Shown here in pieces: positions 61,019 through 64,000 of a DNA stretch of 64,000 bases. A model generated the notes under the pieces. It made no database searches. It was given only the letters and a program-made list of their open reading frames with translations, and was not told the DNA's origin. The position numbers and the translations under genes are program-made. Each line of letters starts with the position of its first letter. Positions within the stretch are counted from its first letter, which is position 1. Source of the DNA: a virus; IMG/VR virus record IMGVR_UViG_3300032086_002413, positions 1 through 64,000 of that record, one strand, 5' to 3'.

Positions 61019-61299
61019 TGTCTAAGTACAAAAAAAACAACTGGATGCCTGAACATAATCCTAGCGAGGAAGATATGAAAGCTAGTGTCTGGTGTATTAA
61101 GAATGATATTAGAATATCACCAATGGGTATAAATGGTGAACAAAATAAATGGAGAATATGTATTAATGTTGGCCCATACGTCAAGGGTGAAAAACAAAAC
61201 ATATCACCACACATCTATGATAAAGATACTATATGGATAGAATACTTTAATTTTTGCAAATACTACTATAATAAAAGAAATGATCGAAAAACCAATTGA
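61018..61299 (+). CDS. conserved small phage protein
   Basis: I start at the GTG at 61018, which overlaps the helicase stop (TAGTG); a TTG at 61009 in the same frame is less likely. The 93-residue product has ASVWCIKNDIRISPMGING and WRICINVGPYVKGE plus Lys/Tyr-rich ends. It overlaps the next gene by 20 bases. Function unknown; neighbours suggest a replication or nucleotide role. Confidence 0.55.
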   Translation: MSKYKKNNWMPEHNPSEEDMKASVWCIKNDIRISPMGINGEQNKWRICINVGPYVKGEKQNISPHIYDKDTIWIEYFNFCKYYYNKRNDRKTN

Positions 61300-61951
61300 A
61301 CCAATAAAAACAATACATTACAATGCTAGGTTTGCATTTGAATATCTTTACGATTATATCTCTGAACATGGAGAAGATTTTTCTGATACAAAAGCTATAT
61401 TTGATGTAGGCATCACATTGTTACATCCAAATAAAAATGAAATAAACACTGCTTGGCGTGGTTGGAATTTAACATACGCAAGACGTGAATGGGATTGGTA
61501 TTTATCAGGAAATCCTAATGCTGAAGATATAGCTAAAAAAGCTCCTATATGGTACAAAATGATGGATTCAGATGGAAATGTTAGAAGTAATTATGGTTGG
61601 CAATGGCAACGAGAGCATCAGCTTGATAAAGTTGTGGCTATGCTTAGAGATAATCCTGACACCAGGCAAGCTTGTATTTCTATTTATGATGGAAAAGAAA
61701 TTAGTACGTATCGCAATGATACTCCTTGTACTTACTCTATACAGTTCACTGTACGCGATAATTTGCTATACATGAGCGTTTATATGAGGTCTAATGATCT
61801 TTGGTATGGATTTTGTAATGATCAATATTGTTTTAGTGAATTATTTTCTTTAGTTTCGAAAGAAACAGGTTATAAAATGGGTTACTATTATCACCACGTA
61901 CACAACATGCATATATATAATGATTTTTTAAATAGAAACAATCAAACCTGA
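61280..61951 (+). CDS. thymidylate-synthase-family dCMP hydroxymethylase-like enzyme
   Basis: This 223-residue protein is a ThyA-fold enzyme: SNYGWQWQREHQL (103-115), catalytic Cys150 in DTPCTYSIQF, MRSNDLWYGFCNDQYCF (169-185) and YHHVHNMHIY (204-213). In thymidylate synthase the residue at position 181 is Asn and selects dUMP; here it is Asp, as in T4 dCMP hydroxymethylase, whose MRSND-GF-ND motif it shares. It probably converts dCMP to 5-hydroxymethyl-dCMP with methylene-tetrahydrofolate, which would yield modified cytosine in phage DNA. Confidence 0.78.
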   Translation: MIEKPIEPIKTIHYNARFAFEYLYDYISEHGEDFSDTKAIFDVGITLLHPNKNEINTAWRGWNLTYARREWDWYLSGNPNAEDIAKKAPIWYKMMDSDGNVRSNYGWQWQREHQLDKVVAMLRDNPDTRQACISIYDGKEISTYRNDTPCTYSIQFTVRDNLLYMSVYMRSNDLWYGFCNDQYCFSELFSLVSKETGYKMGYYYHHVHNMHIYNDFLNRNNQT

Positions 61952-61956
61952 AAATA

Positions 61957-62712
61957 ATGTATTACATTTATCATATCCCTGGTATAAAAAAAATAGGTTG
62001 TACCAACAATTTAGAAAGACGTGTTGAAAAACAACAAGGATGGAGCAAGGAGGAATATCAAGTACTCTTCGCCACTTCAGATGTAAAAAAAGCATCTGAT
62101 GTAGAACATGATCTACAACGAGTATACGGCTACAAAGTAGATTTAAATAGATACGAAACTTTAATAAACATGAAAATAAACACTACACCACAAACAACAA
62201 CTTTTTACTGCAGTAAAGAACAATTAGATGAAAAACTATTAAGAGATAAGAAAATAGATCTTATAGATGAAACACTAAGTCTTGATGAAGACTGGAAGAT
62301 ACAATGGGTATTAAAAAACTCAGTTGTCTCTATGTTTGATAAAGACAAATGTTTTGTTTATAATAAAGCTATGAAAATGGCATTTGAAGAGCCACTATTT
62401 GATAAACCGGATATGTTTACTATGTTTGACAATATTAGAAAATGGGCCAAAGACAGGGGTATATACGAAAAAGGAGATCCTAAAACACAATTAATAAAGC
62501 TATATGAAGAAACCGGAGAACTATCGCAATCATTACTTAAAAATGATAAACCTGGTGTTATCGACGCTATTGGTGATAGTGTTGTTGTGCTTACTAATCT
62601 TGCCCACTTGGTCGATGTCGACATTGAAACTTGTATTCAGTCTGCTTATGATGAAATATCTAATAGAACTGGCAAAATGAAAAACGGAACTTTTGTAAAA
62701 GATCAATTATAA
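61957..62712 (+). CDS. GIY-YIG / MazG fusion protein
   Basis: This 251-residue protein has a GIY-YIG nuclease-like N-terminus (MYYIYHI, KKIGCTNNLERRV, with Arg21 and Glu50 as catalytic candidates). A linker joins it to a MazG-type nucleotide pyrophosphohydrolase domain at about 155-250, with KLYEETGELSQSL (Glu184, Glu188) and VIDAIGDSVV (Asp203, Asp207). MazG hydrolyses NTPs or dNTPs and, in some phages, is linked to (p)ppGpp lowering. The fusion partner may be a DNA-cutting or protein-interaction module. It follows the dCMP-modifying enzyme, fitting nucleotide-pool control. Confidence 0.7.
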   Translation: MYYIYHIPGIKKIGCTNNLERRVEKQQGWSKEEYQVLFATSDVKKASDVEHDLQRVYGYKVDLNRYETLINMKINTTPQTTTFYCSKEQLDEKLLRDKKIDLIDETLSLDEDWKIQWVLKNSVVSMFDKDKCFVYNKAMKMAFEEPLFDKPDMFTMFDNIRKWAKDRGIYEKGDPKTQLIKLYEETGELSQSLLKNDKPGVIDAIGDSVVVLTNLAHLVDVDIETCIQSAYDEISNRTGKMKNGTFVKDQL

Positions 62713-62729
62713 TTTAATATTCAACAACT

Positions 62730-63152
62730 ATGAGAAATTTAATTTTATTTTTATTACCTGCAATTACATTTGCACAATTAGAGATTGATAATCTAAACAG
62801 AGATTATTCAGAAGCTTTAGACTTAACTAATGTTATCAGATCATACTACGATTATCCTAGTTTAAAGCATAGTGATAGTTTATCTATTATTGCTAAAGAA
62901 GCTGCCATTGCATTTTTAAAAGAAGAAGAAACAATTGGCACAAACACTGTGTTTTATTATGTAGATAAACATCAGTTTGTTTTAAGAGACACATACATGA
63001 GAGATGCTGTTGTAGCTTGGTCTGTTGATACAGATTTGATTACTAGACAAGAAACATTTACACAGATGATTAATGATGAAACAACGCATGTAGGTTTTGC
63101 TATTGAAGAAAAAAATGGATTTGTTTGTGTAACAGCTAAATTTAATAAATAA
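62730..63152 (+). CDS. secreted CAP (SCP/PR-1)-like protein
   Basis: This 140-residue protein starts with a signal peptide (MRNLILFLLPAITFAQ, cleavage after Ala15). The rest resembles a CAP domain: an N-terminal helical block (SDSLSIIAKEAAIAFLKEE) and a C-terminal block with TTHVGFAIEEKNGFVCVTAK. The usual CAP histidine pair is only partly present. A secreted protein in the replication region is unusual. It could act in the periplasm on the host envelope or on competitor phages. Confidence 0.5.
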   Translation: MRNLILFLLPAITFAQLEIDNLNRDYSEALDLTNVIRSYYDYPSLKHSDSLSIIAKEAAIAFLKEEETIGTNTVFYYVDKHQFVLRDTYMRDAVVAWSVDTDLITRQETFTQMINDETTHVGFAIEEKNGFVCVTAKFNK

Positions 63153-63409
63153 TGAATATAAAGCTAGAATCAAAAGATAAAGTCGTACACGACGTTGTAA
63201 AACAATTTGATAACAGATCAGCTGTCGGTTATGCTAAATACGGACAAACACTACAAGATGAACAAACTAGTGGTGTAAAAGATTTAGGTATGTATCTACA
63301 AGACGTTAAAGAAGAGTTGATGGACGCTATATTATATATACAAGCAGCTCAAAATTCTTTACGAGATGAAATAGAAGAATGCTACATTAATGATGCGAAG
63401 AAAGAGTAA
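63152..63409 (+). CDS. dATP/dGTP-diphosphohydrolase-N-like small protein
   Basis: This 85-residue protein contains AVGYAKYGQTL followed by LGMYLQDVKEELMDAILYIQ. The KYGxTL ... L-x-H/Q-x-x-EE-x-x-D-A pattern is widespread in phage proteins linked to nucleotide diphosphohydrolases. Here only this small domain is present, so it may be a partner or remnant. The start shares a base with the CAP-like stop. Confidence 0.55.
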   Translation: MNIKLESKDKVVHDVVKQFDNRSAVGYAKYGQTLQDEQTSGVKDLGMYLQDVKEELMDAILYIQAAQNSLRDEIEECYINDAKKE

Positions 63410-63839
63410 AAAAAAAGGGCCTGTACAGTCAAAGAAAATATCCTATGATGGTATAAAATTTGCTTCAGGCCTAGAACGTTATATGTATATGGCTTTAAAA
63501 AAAGCTAAAATTAAAGCTAAATACGAAGGTGAAACTTTTGTTTTATTAAATGGTTTTCATTTTCAAAATGACGTGTACGAAAGACAAGCCAATAGTAAAG
63601 GAGAATTTACAAATAGAGGCTGTAAACGTATTCTGCCTATAAAGTATACACCAGATTTTATAGGAGAAGATTTTATAATAGAGACTAAGGGTAGACCTAA
63701 TGAGTCTTTTCCTATGAGATGGAAGTTATTCAAAAAACTAGTAAGCGAACAATTTCCTAATTACACTCTTTTTAAACCACAGAATCAAAAAGAATGTGAT
63801 AGAGTTATACAGATAATTAAAGATATGAGACATGGCTAA
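63390..63839 (+). CDS. PD-(D/E)XK endonuclease (DUF1064-like)
   Basis: This 149-residue protein has Glu29 in FASGLERYMYMAL and a YTPDFIGEDFIIETKG core (Asp89, Glu98, Lys100), the nuclease fold of DUF1064 and T7 endonuclease I relatives. A role in resolving branched DNA before packaging is likely. The N-terminus is strongly basic. Starts 20 bases inside the end of the previous gene in another frame. Confidence 0.7.
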   Translation: MMRRKSKKKGPVQSKKISYDGIKFASGLERYMYMALKKAKIKAKYEGETFVLLNGFHFQNDVYERQANSKGEFTNRGCKRILPIKYTPDFIGEDFIIETKGRPNESFPMRWKLFKKLVSEQFPNYTLFKPQNQKECDRVIQIIKDMRHG

Positions 63840-63969
63840 AAATATACAAATAGGTAAAATAGTTAAGCACAAAATAAAAAGAAAAGGAGTGCACGCGAAA
63901 ACTAAAACGTCTAAGCTTAAGTCTAGTAAGAATTATGTAAAAAGATATAACTCACAGGGAAGAATATGA
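63832..63969 (+). CDS. small very basic protein (45 aa)
   Basis: ATG 63832 to TGA 63969: MAKNIQIGKIVKHKIKRKGV then HAKTKTSKLKSSKNYVKRYN. A KHKIKRKGVHAKTKxSKLKSSKNYxKRY pattern recurs in small phage proteins of Bacteroidota and marine phages. Highly basic, likely nucleic-acid associated. It overlaps the preceding and following genes. Confidence 0.6.
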   Translation: MAKNIQIGKIVKHKIKRKGVHAKTKTSKLKSSKNYVKRYNSQGRI

Positions 63970-64000
63970 GCGGTTTTGAGATACATTTAGGTCTATACCC
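63966..64000 (+). CDS. gene start, runs off right edge
   Basis: ATG at 63966-63968 overlaps the preceding stop (ATGA) and opens a frame MSGFEIHLGLYP that continues past the window end. Too short to identify. Confidence 0.5.
   Translation, partial: MSGFEIHLGLY

Noticed and set aside
1-64000. CRISPR array, insertion sequence, integrase or att site
   Set aside because: I saw no regularly spaced direct repeats of CRISPR size, no transposase or recombinase signature and no clear core duplications; T-arm-like pieces at 50.4-50.6 and 53.3 kb could be att relics but no integrase is present in the window.

Overview
This window is a 64 kb piece of a tailed bacteriophage genome (no ribosomal, metabolic or cellular housekeeping genes; overlapping ATGA-type gene junctions; a complete morphogenesis block). 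The host is most likely a marine member of the Bacteroidota/Flavobacteriia. The DNA is AT-rich, ribosome-binding sites are A-rich rather than Shine-Dalgarno-like, and a promoter of the Bacteroidota type (TTG, 19 bp, TATATTTG) drives the leftward arm. The order portal, scaffold, capsid, adaptor-like proteins, very large nozzle-like protein, then three internal/ejection-like proteins of increasing size matches the T7 gp8-gp16 logic, so a short-tailed (podovirus-like) virion is inferred.

Layout. The left arm (1-47.24 kb) is entirely leftward. In transcription order from 47.24 kb it holds: two small ORFs (one a lipoprotein), two very basic proteins, a tail fibre with a C-terminal S74-type chaperone, a GroEL/GroES pair, a putative small metallopeptidase, an M15-type endolysin, a holin-like protein, a second S74 fibre (1538 aa) and a 2345-aa LamG/SPRY adhesin. 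Next come a tandem GroES-like protein, a small-terminase candidate, the large terminase, portal, scaffold, major capsid protein (followed by a strong terminator), connectors, a 2591-aa tail protein, three ejection-like proteins (the last with an HELLH motif) and small membrane proteins running off the left edge.

The right arm (47.58-64 kb) is entirely rightward. From 47.6 to 54.6 kb it is an early accessory region of about 30 tiny, mostly acidic genes without recognisable relatives. It is punctuated by two terminators, three tRNA-like RNA signatures and repeated copies of a bipartite promoter-like motif (T-A/T-CGA, 18-19 bp, GTGATATTA). Nine copies lie between 47.5 and 57.8 kb. From 54.6 kb onward come regulatory and DNA-metabolism genes: GP88-like protein, stand-alone DnaA domain IV, KTSC protein, HTH protein, a sigma-70-like factor, a putative annealing protein, a RecE-like nuclease, an SSB-like protein, a Toprim/DnaB primase-helicase, a dCMP-hydroxymethylase-type ThyA homologue, a GIY-YIG/MazG fusion, a secreted CAP-like protein, and a PD-(D/E)XK (DUF1064-like) endonuclease.

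How it fits together. The divergent region at 47.24-47.58 kb is the transcriptional switch. Early genes read right from the repeated motif, and the virion/lysis arm reads left from a host-type promoter whose -33 box lies inside a dyad that recurs at 48.61 kb. The phage sigma factor lies just before the last motif copy and is a candidate reader of it. The most unusual items are the promoter-motif family, the tRNA-like RNAs, the chaperonin pair with a possible second tandem-Cpn10 protein, and the predicted cytosine-modifying nucleotide enzyme.
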